A stretch of 64,000 nt of DNA from Pseudomonas sp. MWU15-20650. Its GTDB lineage: Bacteria > Pseudomonadota > Gammaproteobacteria > Pseudomonadales > Pseudomonadaceae. Within the stretch, counting starts at the first letter, position 1; the number at the start of each line of letters is the position of its first letter. Shown here in pieces: positions 51,429-60,426 of the stretch. Below the pieces are notes generated by a model. That model saw only the letters and a list, made by a program, of their open reading frames with translations, had not been told where the DNA came from and did not search any database. The position numbers and the translations under genes were made by a program. The stretch is taken from NCBI RefSeq assembly GCF_023242475.1, contig NZ_JALJFG010000001.1, forward strand, positions 310,001 through 374,000, written 5' to 3'.

Positions 51429-53405
51429 ATGTCTCAACCTCGCGCTCGGATCGCCTCGCAGTTAGGCTTTGCCTTGGCCGTTATTCTGGCGGTCGTCATC
51501 AGTGGCAGTACCGTCTTTGCCCTGCGCTCCCTCGACTCCGCCAACCTCGACACCCGTGAGGAGCACCTGGCCAGCGAGGCCCGTTTGCTGGCCGATCAAC
51601 TCAATACCTTCCACAGCACCTTGCGCGAAAGTACCCAGCGTTTGAGCGGGCTGTTTGAAAAGCGTTTCGGCGCCGGTTTGAGCGTGCGGCCAGACCAGCA
51701 GGTCACAGTGGCCGGTGTGCAGACCCCGAGCCTGTTCCTGGGCGGCGAGGTGTTGAACAACGATTTTGCTGAAGTCGATGAATTCAAGGACACCTCTGGC
51801 GGGGTGGCCACAGTGTTCGTGCGCAGCGGCGAAGACTTCATCCGCATCAGTACATCCCTGACCAAGCAAGATGGCAGCCGTGCGATCGGTACGGCCCTGG
51901 ACCATCAGCATCCGGCTTATCAACGTCTGCTCACCGGGCAGAGCTACGTTGGCCGTGCGGTGCTTTTCGAACGCTCCTACATGACCCAGTACACGCCCGT
52001 GCGTGATGCCGGCGGCAAGGTTATTGCCGTGCTGTTTGTCGGCTTTGACTACACCGACGCCCAGAGCGCCCAGTTCGACAACCTCAAGCGTTTTCGTATC
52101 GGCCAGACGGGCTCCCTGGCGTTGCTGGATGAGCAGAAACACTGGCTGGTGCCGCCGGCAGGCGTGCAGGCGCCGGATCAGGCGATCCCGTTGATGCTCG
52201 ACCTGGCAAAAAAGCCTGGCGAAGGGCGCTTCTGGAGCGACAAGAACGAAGACTTCTACAGCGTCTCGGTGCCGTTCGACGGTGGCCCGTGGTCGGTGGT
52301 GGCGACTATGCCGAAGTCGGAGATTCGTGCGGTGACGTGGGCGGTGGGTATTCGCCTGGTGATTGGCAGCGTGTTGGCGATGTTGCTGGCAGTGGGCGCG
52401 GCAGTGTGGCTGCTGCGCAGCAAATTGCAGCCCTTGAGCGAGCTGGTACGCCAAGCCGAAGCCCTCGGCGCAGGTGACTTGAGTGCGCGCCTGAATGTGT
52501 CCAGCCATGACGAAATCGGCCAACTGGCCGGCAGCTTCAACCAGATGGGTGAAGCGCTGTCGACCATGGTTTCGCATATCCGCAGGGCGGCCGAAGAGGT
52601 CAACAGCCGTGCCCAGGCGTTATCCGGCCTGTCCGGTGGCGCTTATGAAGGCATGGAGCAGCAATCGGGCGAGATCACCAGCATGGCCGGCGCGGTAGAA
52701 GAGTTCAGCGCCACTTCCCTGAACATCGCCGACAACATGGGCAGTACCGAACGCCTGGCCCAGGAAAACGCCCAGCAGACCCGTATCGGTCGTACGTCGA
52801 TGCAAGAGGCGTCGTCGTCGCTGGAACATATCGCCACCGCCCTGAACAGCACCGCTACGGTGATCAACACCTTGGGCCAGCGCTCCCAGGAAATCGGCGG
52901 GATCGTCGGCGTGATTACCTCAATCGCCGAGCAGACCAACCTGTTGGCGCTCAATGCCGCCATCGAAGCCGCGCGGGCCGGTGAACAAGGCCGTGGTTTT
53001 GCCGTGGTTGCCGACGAAGTGCGTAACCTGGCATCGCGTACCCGCCAAGCGACCGATGAAATTTCCGGGATGATCCAAAGCATCCAGCAGGAAACCGGCA
53101 ACGCCATCAGCACCATGGAACACGGCAATGTGCTGATGCAGGAAGGCTTGTCGCGTAACGCCGACGTGGCCTCGGCCCTGGCGCGCATCGATGAGCAAAG
53201 CCGCTCGGCCGGCCAGCAGTTCGCCGCGATCACCACCGCGACCCAGGAGCAGAGCAGCACCGCGACCTTGCTCAGCAGTAACCTGCAGAGCATCGCGCTG
53301 GCCAACAGCGAGCAGCGCGAAGTGGTCTCCAACCTGGCGATTACCGCCAAGGAGCTGGAGACCTTGGCGGCGAGCCTGCGCCACGAGGTGGATAGGTTTC
53401 GTTGA
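51429..53405 (+). CDS. Methyl-accepting chemotaxis protein with Cache-type sensor
   Basis: A 658-residue receptor. TM1 is at residues 13-32, TM2 at 303-328. The periplasmic part (about 40-300) is a Cache_3/Cache_2-type sensor ([20 protein letters not shown] region, [18 protein letters not shown]). A HAMP domain follows, then the signalling domain with its tip [20 protein letters not shown]. The C-terminus lacks a CheR-tethering pentapeptide. Ligand not known; such sensors often bind organic acids. CAGGAG precedes the ATG. Confidence 0.92.
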   Translation: MSQPRARIASQLGFALAVILAVVISGSTVFALRSLDSANLDTREEHLASEARLLADQLNTFHSTLRESTQRLSGLFEKRFGAGLSVRPDQQVTVAGVQTPSLFLGGEVLNNDFAEVDEFKDTSGGVATVFVRSGEDFIRISTSLTKQDGSRAIGTALDHQHPAYQRLLTGQSYVGRAVLFERSYMTQYTPVRDAGGKVIAVLFVGFDYTDAQSAQFDNLKRFRIGQTGSLALLDEQKHWLVPPAGVQAPDQAIPLMLDLAKKPGEGRFWSDKNEDFYSVSVPFDGGPWSVVATMPKSEIRAVTWAVGIRLVIGSVLAMLLAVGAAVWLLRSKLQPLSELVRQAEALGAGDLSARLNVSSHDEIGQLAGSFNQMGEALSTMVSHIRRAAEEVNSRAQALSGLSGGAYEGMEQQSGEITSMAGAVEEFSATSLNIADNMGSTERLAQENAQQTRIGRTSMQEASSSLEHIATALNSTATVINTLGQRSQEIGGIVGVITSIAEQTNLLALNAAIEAARAGEQGRGFAVVADEVRNLASRTRQATDEISGMIQSIQQETGNAISTMEHGNVLMQEGLSRNADVASALARIDEQSRSAGQQFAAITTATQEQSSTATLLSSNLQSIALANSEQREVVSNLAITAKELETLAASLRHEVDRFR

Positions 53406-53408
53406 GGC

Positions 53409-54323
53409 TTAGTGATCCCCGAGCCCAGGATCCACGCGTTTACCAATATCCTTGAGCCGCGCCAGTTGGTCGACCATGCCTGGCGCTTCGTCCATGCTGG
53501 TGACGAAGGTCCACAGGTAAGTCATGACCGCGTAGATGTGACCGGCCTTGACCGCTGGGGACAAGGCCAGCTGGCTGATCGCGACTACAAACAGCACGGC
53601 TGCAAGCGCGCCGAGGAACAAGTACGCCGCGGCCTCGCGGTCTGAAAGCCAGATGCGCAGGCGTGACAGTACCTGGTAGTGGCGTCGCAGGGTCGGAGCG
53701 CCAACCTTTTCTACCAGGCCAATTTCTTTCTCCAAACGGTTGTTCAGGCGCTCGTGCAACTCCTGATTACGTTGGGCAAAGCGTGGCAACAAGGTGATGC
53801 ACAGCAGCAGTGCGGCCAGGCACGCCATACCTACCCAGGGCTCAATCACGATCAGCATCACCGCCGCGCCCACAATCGACACCAACGCCGTGGCTATGAT
53901 TGGCACGTGCTTTTCAAAGAAGTCGACAAACTCCCGTGCAAGCACCACCCGTGCCGCCGATTTCGAGGTGCTGTGATTCTGCTGGCGCTGGTTGAGGATG
54001 ACCGGCACCGCAAGGTCGGCGTAGATGCGTGTAAACGTGCGCGTGTCGAGCGCACGCCGCGCAGCCCCGACCACCCAGAACGCCATGACCACAGCGGCGT
54101 AGAACAACGCACTGGTGGCATCGCCGCGGATAATTGAATCCACCGCGAACCCGGCAAACAGCGGGTAAGCCAGCAGCAGCGCGTTCTCCAGCGCCACCAG
54201 CGACAGCGTACAGAACAGCTTGCCGGGATAGGCTTTGGCAATGGCCTTGAGCGTCTGGCTGGCGGATTGTTGGCCGATTTTCTTACTTTCTTCGATCAGA
54301 ATTTGCGGAGTGACGGATGACAT
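53409..54323 (-). CDS. Orphan six-helix ABC transporter membrane domain
   Basis: A 304-residue protein with about six hydrophobic segments (LFCTLSLVALENALLLAYPL, LFYAAVVMAFWVVGAA, IATALVSIVGAAVMLIVI, LAALLLCITLLP, AAYLFLGALAAVLFVVA, HIYAVMTYLWTFVTSM), matching type I ABC exporter membrane domains. There is no Walker A, signature or Walker B motif, so the ATPase half is missing. The ATG at 54323 is the most likely start. It is divergent from a TetR regulator with two palindromic operators between them. Role unknown. Confidence 0.75.
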   Translation of the reverse strand: MSSVTPQILIEESKKIGQQSASQTLKAIAKAYPGKLFCTLSLVALENALLLAYPLFAGFAVDSIIRGDATSALFYAAVVMAFWVVGAARRALDTRTFTRIYADLAVPVILNQRQQNHSTSKSAARVVLAREFVDFFEKHVPIIATALVSIVGAAVMLIVIEPWVGMACLAALLLCITLLPRFAQRNQELHERLNNRLEKEIGLVEKVGAPTLRRHYQVLSRLRIWLSDREAAAYLFLGALAAVLFVVAISQLALSPAVKAGHIYAVMTYLWTFVTSMDEAPGMVDQLARLKDIGKRVDPGLGDH

Positions 54324-54354
54324 GGCTGCACCGAGGGAGTGATAGGCGCTATTA

Positions 54355-54392
54355 TTGAGCGACTGCTCAAGTATCCTTGAGCGATCGCTCAA
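54355..54392. promoter_or_regulatory. Twin palindromic operators of the TetR/ABC gene pair
   Basis: TTGAGCGATCGCTCAA (54377-54392) is a perfect 16-base palindrome and TTGAGCGACTGCTCAA (54355-54370) is a near copy with two central differences. They are 22 bases apart between divergent genes, the classic layout for TetR dimer binding that represses both promoters. Confidence 0.75.
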
Positions 54393-54434
54393 AAAGCAAG
54401 CGCCGCTTATCTACCGTCGCTCGAAGGAACTGCC

Positions 54435-55013
54435 ATGTCGCGTATCGACCGTAAAGACCAGATCATCGCCGCTGCCCTGGAGCTGTTTCGCAGCAAGGGC
54501 TTTGCCGATGTTTCCACCCGAGACTTGGCCGAACATGCCGGGTTGTCGCGCAGCCATGTCTATCACTATTTCAGCGACTGGAATGAGCTGCGCCGCGAAG
54601 CCTTTGTGCGTTTTGCCAATGAACAATTGGATGAAGTGCGCGGGCCGTTGGCGGATGCGCCACCGCTGGAGGCACTGGCTGGGTTCTTGCGCGACTGCCT
54701 GCCGAGCACCGCCGATGCGGGTTGGGCGCTATGGCTGGATGCCTGGGATGAGGCCATGCACGATCCGCAAATGGCCCAGACTTACTTGGTGATCAACGCC
54801 CAGTGGCAAGGCATGCTTGCTGAGGTAATCGAGCGGGGTCTCGCGGCTGGCGTTTTCCGTTGTGATTCGGCCCGGCGCGCTGCCCGGCAGATCTTCGCTC
54901 TGGCGATGGGTTATGCCGATGACCTGATGCTGAATCCATCCACCGAGTCGGCAGAGGCGGTGTTGGACGAGGTCATGGAAGTGGCGAGGCTGTTGCTGGA
55001 TTTCCCCGCATAG
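54435..55013 (+). CDS. TetR-family regulator
   Basis: A 192-residue regulator with helix-turn-helix VSTRDLAEHAGLSRSHVYHY at residues 25-45 and a ligand domain with WALWLDAWDEAM. A GAAGGA site precedes the ATG. It probably binds the two palindromes just upstream and controls itself and the divergent ABC membrane protein. Inducer unknown. Confidence 0.9.
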   Translation: MSRIDRKDQIIAAALELFRSKGFADVSTRDLAEHAGLSRSHVYHYFSDWNELRREAFVRFANEQLDEVRGPLADAPPLEALAGFLRDCLPSTADAGWALWLDAWDEAMHDPQMAQTYLVINAQWQGMLAEVIERGLAAGVFRCDSARRAARQIFALAMGYADDLMLNPSTESAEAVLDEVMEVARLLLDFPA

Positions 55014-55081
55014 GCACTCATACACCTTGCGACGGCCCGCTCACCACGACCGTGGGCTTGCCAAAATTTTGCGCTTTCAGA

Positions 55082-55737
55082 CTAGCCCACCGCCGCAGGC
55101 CGGTACTGCAGCGCCTCGGCTAAATGATGCCGGGCGATGTTCTCAACCCGTTCGAGGTCGGCCAACGTGCGCGCCACTTTGAGCAAGCGATGAGCCGCGC
55201 GCAGCGATAACGTCAGCCGCTCGCAGGCGCTTTCCAGCCAGCCTTCATCGGCTTTCGCCAGTTGGCAGTGTTTGCGTAACCCTGGCAGATCGAGGAAGGC
55301 ATTGGCGCAGCCCTGGCGTTTTCGCTGGCGCTCCCGGGCCTCGGCCACCTGGGCGGATGCCTTCGCTGTGTCATCACCGACCTGCTGGGTTGGGTTCAGC
55401 GCGGTGGTTTCCCGAGCCACGGTCAGGTGCAAGTCGATCCGGTCGAGCAACGGCCCCGAGAGTTTATTGCGATAGCGCTGAATCTGCTCCGGCGTACATC
55501 GACAGCGCCCACTGGGTTCACCCAAATAGCCGCAGGGGCAGGGGTTCATGGCCGCGACCAGTTGAAAGCGTGCAGGGAAGCTCACTCGGTCGCGCGCGCG
55601 GGAAATCACGATATGCCCGGACTCCAACGGCTCGCGCAGCACCTCCAGGACCTTGCGATCGAACTCCGGCAACTCGTCCAGAAACAAAACGCCATGGTGG
55701 GCGAGGGTGATCTCCCCCGGTTGCGGTTTTGACCCGC
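55082..55737 (-). pseudogene. comM: comM, 3' portion only, cut by a transposon
   Basis: The about 218 codons left encode the C-terminal part of the YifB/ComM Mg-chelatase-like AAA+ protein: KPQPGEITLAHHG, then VLFLDELPEFDR (Walker B), FQLVAAMNPCPCGYLG, and the tail LADLERVENIARHHLAEAL. Full-length family members are about 500 residues, so the N-terminal half is missing. The homology stops at a conserved GGGS-type stretch, at the transposon terminus. ComM is a DNA branch-migration helicase used in natural transformation; the gene is inactive unless the element leaves cleanly. Confidence 0.92.
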
Positions 55738-55750
55738 TGTAGGCTTTCGA

Positions 55751-55875
55751 AATACATGATAAGTAGCTACGCTAGAGGCCGCTATTGGCCATCAAAACCT
55801 TCTGAAATTACTGAGAAGCTTGTCGGTAATAAATGAGACCAGATAGAAAATGATCGGAAATAGATGCGACCAGAT
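55751..55875. repeat. Left-end transposase-binding repeats
   Basis: Two near-identical 17-base repeats, AATAAATGAGACCAGAT (55828-55844) and AATAGATGCGACCAGAT (55859-55875), are 31 bases apart. A looser copy AATACATGATAAGTAGC starts at 55751. Tn7-like ends carry several such TnsB-binding sites near each terminus. The third copy overlaps the first codons of tnsA. Confidence 0.75.
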
Positions 55876-56545
55876 TAAGCCGGTTCGGAAGATCAAGCCG
55901 ACTCGCCGCAGCATTTCAGGAGTGATGGCTTTCAAAGGGCTAGGTGGGGTCGCTTTTGAGTCGTCATTGGAAAGAGACTTTCTGAAGCGTATGCGCTTCT
56001 CTCACCAGGTTGAGTCGGTTATCTCCCAACCGGTCGAGGTTCCTTTCTCCGACTCCCTAGGACGCCCGCAGATCTACACGCCTGATTATCTTGTTTTTTA
56101 CCACCAGCAGAACTTGCCTTACTTTGGCGTGCTACGGCCGCTGCTTGTGGAGGTAAAACCGAGGGAACAATGGGTAGAGAACTGGCGAGCCTGGTCAGGC
56201 AAGTGGAAGGAAGCACGCCGGTTGGCTCGTAGCCAGGGGTGGCAGTTCCGCATTTATGACGAGTCGCGGATTCGTGGCCTTCCGCTCGAAAACATTGTGT
56301 TCCTCGAGCGCTTTGAGCGAATGATCTTTGAACAAAGTGACATCGATACAGTGCTGAATACGCTGCACGAGATGGAAGTTGCTCCGGTGCACTACCTCCT
56401 GGCACGGCATTTCAACGGTATTTTCCGCGATCGGGGCGTATCGCTACTGTGGCACCTGATCGCCACGCGTCAGGTTGACTGCGACATTACTGAACCGCTG
56501 AATCATGACCTCGAACTCTGGGTGCCTGATCATGAAACTGTATGA
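55850..56545 (+). CDS. tnsA: TnsA-like endonuclease
   Basis: A 231-residue PD-(D/E)XK nuclease that in Tn7 cuts the 5' strands at the element ends. Candidate catalytic residues are Glu37/Glu41 (FESSLERDFL), Asp79 (YTPDYLVFY) and Glu101-Lys103 (LLVEVK). The RKIKPTRRSISG segment near the N-terminus is a family feature and supports the ATG at 55850, though the ribosome site is weak and an ATG at 55925 is possible. It overlaps tnsB by 14 bases. Having a TnsA means cut-and-paste movement is expected. Confidence 0.88.
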   Translation: MIGNRCDQIKPVRKIKPTRRSISGVMAFKGLGGVAFESSLERDFLKRMRFSHQVESVISQPVEVPFSDSLGRPQIYTPDYLVFYHQQNLPYFGVLRPLLVEVKPREQWVENWRAWSGKWKEARRLARSQGWQFRIYDESRIRGLPLENIVFLERFERMIFEQSDIDTVLNTLHEMEVAPVHYLLARHFNGIFRDRGVSLLWHLIATRQVDCDITEPLNHDLELWVPDHETV

Positions 56546-58460
56546 AGACGACACCAGCGAGCATCTGGTCCCGTTTGAGCCCGTTCGGTCTCGCGTTGCC
56601 ATTGAGGTCGGCGCGATGGTGCGGCGAGACAGGCAGGTCTACCGGATTGTTCAGATCTTGGATCTGCAAACGGTGATCGCGACGGAGGTCGAGACCGGTC
56701 GCAGTACGGCTCTACAGATTCTGGACCTTAGGGCTGTGGATGCGGAAAAACTGGACGGCCTATACGTTAACCACGATATCAGCAGCATCAGCTCAGATGC
56801 CTGGGCTATTGCGCAAAAGCGTTACTCCGCAATTCTGCCGTTGCTAGGCAACACGGTCTTATCCAAAGAAACCGTTGCGGCGCGTGCGAAGGCGACAGGA
56901 ATCAGCCCGGCAACCCTTTATCGTTGGCTAGATCGCTACAATCGATGGAATGAGGTCTTGGCTCTCGTACCGCGCAAACGAGGATGGCGTGAGGGCAGTA
57001 CGCGTCTTTCTGTTGAAGGAGAAAAGCTCGTACAAGAGGTGCTGGCTGATTACTACCTGACTGAGCAAAGGTACACGGTTCAGTCCACCATTTCGGAAGT
57101 CGAACGTAGAGCGCGAGTGCTAGACATTCAGCCTCCGGGTGCATCCGCCATCAGGGCCCGGATCCGACAGATTCCCGAGGTGGTGAAGCTTCGCCGGCGC
57201 GGATATGCCGAGCAGGCGAACAATAGACACACACCTTCAGTCGGTCAGTTTCCAGACGAAGGCTATCCCCTAGCCGTTGTGCAGATCGACCATACCCCGG
57301 TCAATCTCATTGTGGTGGACGAGCGCCATCGCAAGCCAATTGGTCGGCCATGGCTCACCCTTGCCATCGACATCTACTCCTGCATGATCGTTGGCTACTA
57401 CTTGGCGTTCGAGTCGCCTTCCGAGACATCTGTGGCGATGTGCATCGCACATTCGATTTTGCCCAAGGAAGCCTGGCTGGCTGCCCACGACATCCGTGGA
57501 GAGTGGCCGGTATGGGGCTTTCCGCGCACGATTCACACTGATAACGGTGCAGACTTCAGGGCGCAGAACATCGTAGATTCTTGCAAGAACTACGGGATAG
57601 ACAGCGTCTTCCGACCATCCAAGGTTCCAAAGTACGGTGGTCGAATTGAGCGGGTGCTTGGTACCTTCATGAGAATGGTGCACGAGCTACCGGGAACCAC
57701 CTTCAGTAACCCTCAGGAGCGTGAGGGCTATGACTCGGATGCTAAAGCCGTTCTCACAATGGCGGAATTCGAGGTATGGCTGGTTCGGTCAATTCTGAAG
57801 TACCACCAGACCTACCATAAAAAGCTCCACATGAGCCCAGCTCGCAAGTGGCAGTTGGCATTCTTCGGCAATCGGGAGGTAGATCCCCTGATCAGCGTGC
57901 CGGCGCGACCGACGGATCCTTTGGCGGTACAGCTGGACTTCCTCCCATCTGTTCGCAGGACAGTGCAGACGTATGGTGTGCAGTGGGATCTGTTCTACTA
58001 CTCCGAGGCGCTGCGTCATTGGATCAATCAAAAGGATCCCGCGACCGGAAAGGCTCTCAAACTGCTCTTCAGGCGGGATCCTAGGGATGTAAGCGTCATT
58101 TGGTTCTACGACCCTGTTCTGAAGCAATACTTTCGAGTGCCGGCCTCATACCAGGCATTTCCTGCGGTAACCCTCTGGGAGTATCACGCTGCCAAGGACA
58201 AAGCTGTCAGCGAAGGGCGCGAGAACATAGACGATGCGTTGATCGCCGAGTACGCCGTCGAAAACCGAAAGCTTGTCCAAGAGGCGTCCGCGAACAGCAA
58301 GAAAGCCCGCAAAGACGCTCAGAAGAGTCGTACCCACAGCAGGAAGGGTACGCCGGCCCAACCGAGCAAGCCCGTTGCGAAGCTGGTACTGGAGCCCATT
58401 CAGGAGGATTCTGACCTACTTATGCTTTCGGAGGTCGAATCGACAGGTGAAGTCGAATGA
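56532..58460 (+). CDS. tnsB: TnsB-like DDE transposase
   Basis: A 642-residue transposase that joins the element's 3' ends to the target. A helix-turn-helix (VAARAKATGISPATLYRWLD) at residues 115-134 precedes an rve-type core with Asp253 (VQIDHTPV), Asp337 (HTDNGADF) and Glu373 (GRIERVLGTF); Asp337 and Glu373 are separated by 35 residues, the D,D35E spacing. The mu-transposase C-terminal domain follows and the tail (from about 580) is Lys/Ser-rich, where TnsC contact is expected. The ATG at 56532 lies inside the end of tnsA. Confidence 0.93.
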   Translation: MKLYEDDTSEHLVPFEPVRSRVAIEVGAMVRRDRQVYRIVQILDLQTVIATEVETGRSTALQILDLRAVDAEKLDGLYVNHDISSISSDAWAIAQKRYSAILPLLGNTVLSKETVAARAKATGISPATLYRWLDRYNRWNEVLALVPRKRGWREGSTRLSVEGEKLVQEVLADYYLTEQRYTVQSTISEVERRARVLDIQPPGASAIRARIRQIPEVVKLRRRGYAEQANNRHTPSVGQFPDEGYPLAVVQIDHTPVNLIVVDERHRKPIGRPWLTLAIDIYSCMIVGYYLAFESPSETSVAMCIAHSILPKEAWLAAHDIRGEWPVWGFPRTIHTDNGADFRAQNIVDSCKNYGIDSVFRPSKVPKYGGRIERVLGTFMRMVHELPGTTFSNPQEREGYDSDAKAVLTMAEFEVWLVRSILKYHQTYHKKLHMSPARKWQLAFFGNREVDPLISVPARPTDPLAVQLDFLPSVRRTVQTYGVQWDLFYYSEALRHWINQKDPATGKALKLLFRRDPRDVSVIWFYDPVLKQYFRVPASYQAFPAVTLWEYHAAKDKAVSEGRENIDDALIAEYAVENRKLVQEASANSKKARKDAQKSRTHSRKGTPAQPSKPVAKLVLEPIQEDSDLLMLSEVESTGEVE

Positions 58461-59347
58461 GCACATACGAACACATCCATTCTGATTTTCGACCGGTGTT
58501 GCAGCTGAGTGACCGGGAACGGATCCTTTTCATGGGAGAGGAGCGCTGGATCGGGTATGCATCGGCTCGTACGATCCTGGATACGCTTAATGACCTGATC
58601 GTCATGCCCAAGCGAGCGCGAATGCCTAATCTGCTGATTGTGGGCGATTCCAACAACGGCAAGACGACCATCATTCGGCGCTTCCAGAAAACGCATGGTG
58701 AAGGGTACGTCGACGAAAATGATGACCCGGTCCGCCCGTTGATTCTTGCGGAGGCACCTTCGGCTGCTGACGAGAAGGCGCTGTATGTGGCTTTGTTGGA
58801 GCAGCTATGGATGCCTTACAGAATCACGGATACCAAGTTGGCATTGCGTTACCAAGTGATCCATTCTTTCCGTGAGCTCAGGGTCAGAATGCTGATCATT
58901 GATGAGTTTCATTCGTTGCTGACGGGCTCTGCGATCAAGCAACGTGAGGTGATGAACGCCTTGAAGTCGCTCTGCAATGAACTGGTAATACCGATCATTG
59001 GCGTCGGAACAACGGATGCCGTTCGTATCCTTCATCATGACCCACAACATGCCAGTCGCTTCGATGTCATCAAACTCGATCAGTGGAAGCTTGATCCCGA
59101 ATTCCAGCGCATACTCAAAGGGTTTGAGTCGGTACTGCCGCTGAAGAAGCCCTCTGGGTTGGCACATCCAGACAAAGCTCGGCGTATACACGCCATTTCC
59201 GGCGGAAATCTCGGGAATGTGCACCGCCTTCTGATGGAGTGTACGAAGCAGGCCATAGCTTCTGGTAAGGAGTGCATTGAGATAGAACTTATCGAGAGCA
59301 TGTCATGGTTACGTCCTACTCGTGGCATCCGGGAGCAGGCCCTGTAA
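58457..59347 (+). CDS. tnsC: TnsC-like AAA+ ATPase
   Basis: A 296-residue ATPase of the TniB class linking target choice to the transposase. Walker A is GDSNNGKTT (63-71); Walker B is RMLIIDEFH (144-152). The start overlaps the tnsB stop as ATGA. It is short compared with the 555 residues of Tn7 TnsC, as in Tn5053/Tn6022-type elements. Confidence 0.93.
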   Translation: MSTYEHIHSDFRPVLQLSDRERILFMGEERWIGYASARTILDTLNDLIVMPKRARMPNLLIVGDSNNGKTTIIRRFQKTHGEGYVDENDDPVRPLILAEAPSAADEKALYVALLEQLWMPYRITDTKLALRYQVIHSFRELRVRMLIIDEFHSLLTGSAIKQREVMNALKSLCNELVIPIIGVGTTDAVRILHHDPQHASRFDVIKLDQWKLDPEFQRILKGFESVLPLKKPSGLAHPDKARRIHAISGGNLGNVHRLLMECTKQAIASGKECIEIELIESMSWLRPTRGIREQAL

Positions 59348-60426
59348 ACTCGATCTGGCCTCTCAGTAAACCGCTGCTCGCCGACGAGCTTCTGACTTCG
59401 TGGATTGTCAGGATGGCACTTGCTCACGGCTGCTCCCCAGCAGCGTTGACCGCAATCGCATGGCCTGGCTTTAGAGCTTGGGCAAGTGACCTGGGTCGAA
59501 CTGTGGCAGAGAATAGGCTTGCGGTTCTGAGCCGGCTGTCGGGTGTACCTTGCGCGAGTCTGCAGTTCGCTACCCTTGGGCATGCGATGTCTTCGATTGT
59601 GCATCGTCCGGACAGACTGCCGCGTGGGAATTGGCCATGGCTAACAGTGCTGGGCTGCAGAGGGGGGTATCATAGTGGGGGGCTGCAATGCTGCCCAGAT
59701 TGCATTGCGCAATACAACTCGCGGTACTGCATTCAATCGCGCTTGGCCTGGCATACCTGCTGCCCTATCCATGGAGTAGAGCTTGTTGATCGGTGTGGAC
59801 GTTGTCTGGCTCCTCTGCAGCCGGAGCAACTAAGAGCCGGTGCCATGTTCAGCGACTGCCATAGGTGCGGTGCTGCGTTAAGCGGTGGAGCTCGGAGCCC
59901 TGCTGCAGAAGCTGCGCTGGCTTTTCAGAGGTACGTAGACGAAAGCATTGGCCTGCGCCCCCTTTACGGAATATCGTCTCTCGATTTACGCGATTGGTTA
60001 GCTATCGCTCGAACCATGGTGAGTTTTGCCCAGGTAGCAATACGTCGCCATAGCGCTGCTGCCGGACGTTTCTTTCAATCACTGGGCATACCGCTTGAGT
60101 CCCTTCAACCGATCCCATTGGGTTTACCCTTTGAATACCTTTCTCCCGCTGAACGCTCTGTGCTGCTCAGCATCGTGTGGGTGATAATGTCAGCCGGGCC
60201 ACGAACGTTTATCGAAGCAGCACGACATGAATCACTTCCAGCCTCGACTCTGCATTTCTCCCCCAGTAGTGCGCCCCCAGTTCTGCTGGATTTGGTCGCA
60301 GCACTGCGGTCGCCTGGACATCATTTGATGAGTGGTGTTGGCCGTGAACTTACCAGTAGCCCCGCGCAGACGCTGCGTATGTGGTTGCGACTGAAACGAA
60401 AGGTCAGACGACGTGGCATCTGTTGA
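59305..60426 (+). CDS. tniQ: TniQ/TnsD-like target-selection protein
   Basis: A 373-residue TniQ-family protein. The N-terminus (WPLSKPLLADELLTSWIVRM) matches the family. Zinc-binding pairs are CPDC (130-133), CPIH (153-156), CGRC (164-167) and CHRC (185-188), followed by a helical region. In Tn7-like elements the TniQ/TnsD protein recognises the attachment site; here that is probably the conserved comM sequence next to the insertion. It overlaps tnsC by 43 bases and the next gene by 14. It is shorter than Tn7 TnsD. Confidence 0.88.
   Translation: MVTSYSWHPGAGPVNSIWPLSKPLLADELLTSWIVRMALAHGCSPAALTAIAWPGFRAWASDLGRTVAENRLAVLSRLSGVPCASLQFATLGHAMSSIVHRPDRLPRGNWPWLTVLGCRGGYHSGGLQCCPDCIAQYNSRYCIQSRLAWHTCCPIHGVELVDRCGRCLAPLQPEQLRAGAMFSDCHRCGAALSGGARSPAAEAALAFQRYVDESIGLRPLYGISSLDLRDWLAIARTMVSFAQVAIRRHSAAAGRFFQSLGIPLESLQPIPLGLPFEYLSPAERSVLLSIVWVIMSAGPRTFIEAARHESLPASTLHFSPSSAPPVLLDLVAALRSPGHHLMSGVGRELTSSPAQTLRMWLRLKRKVRRRGIC

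Noticed and set aside
56019..56405. Leftward frame inside tnsA
   Set aside because: It lies wholly within the nuclease gene and has no supporting motif.
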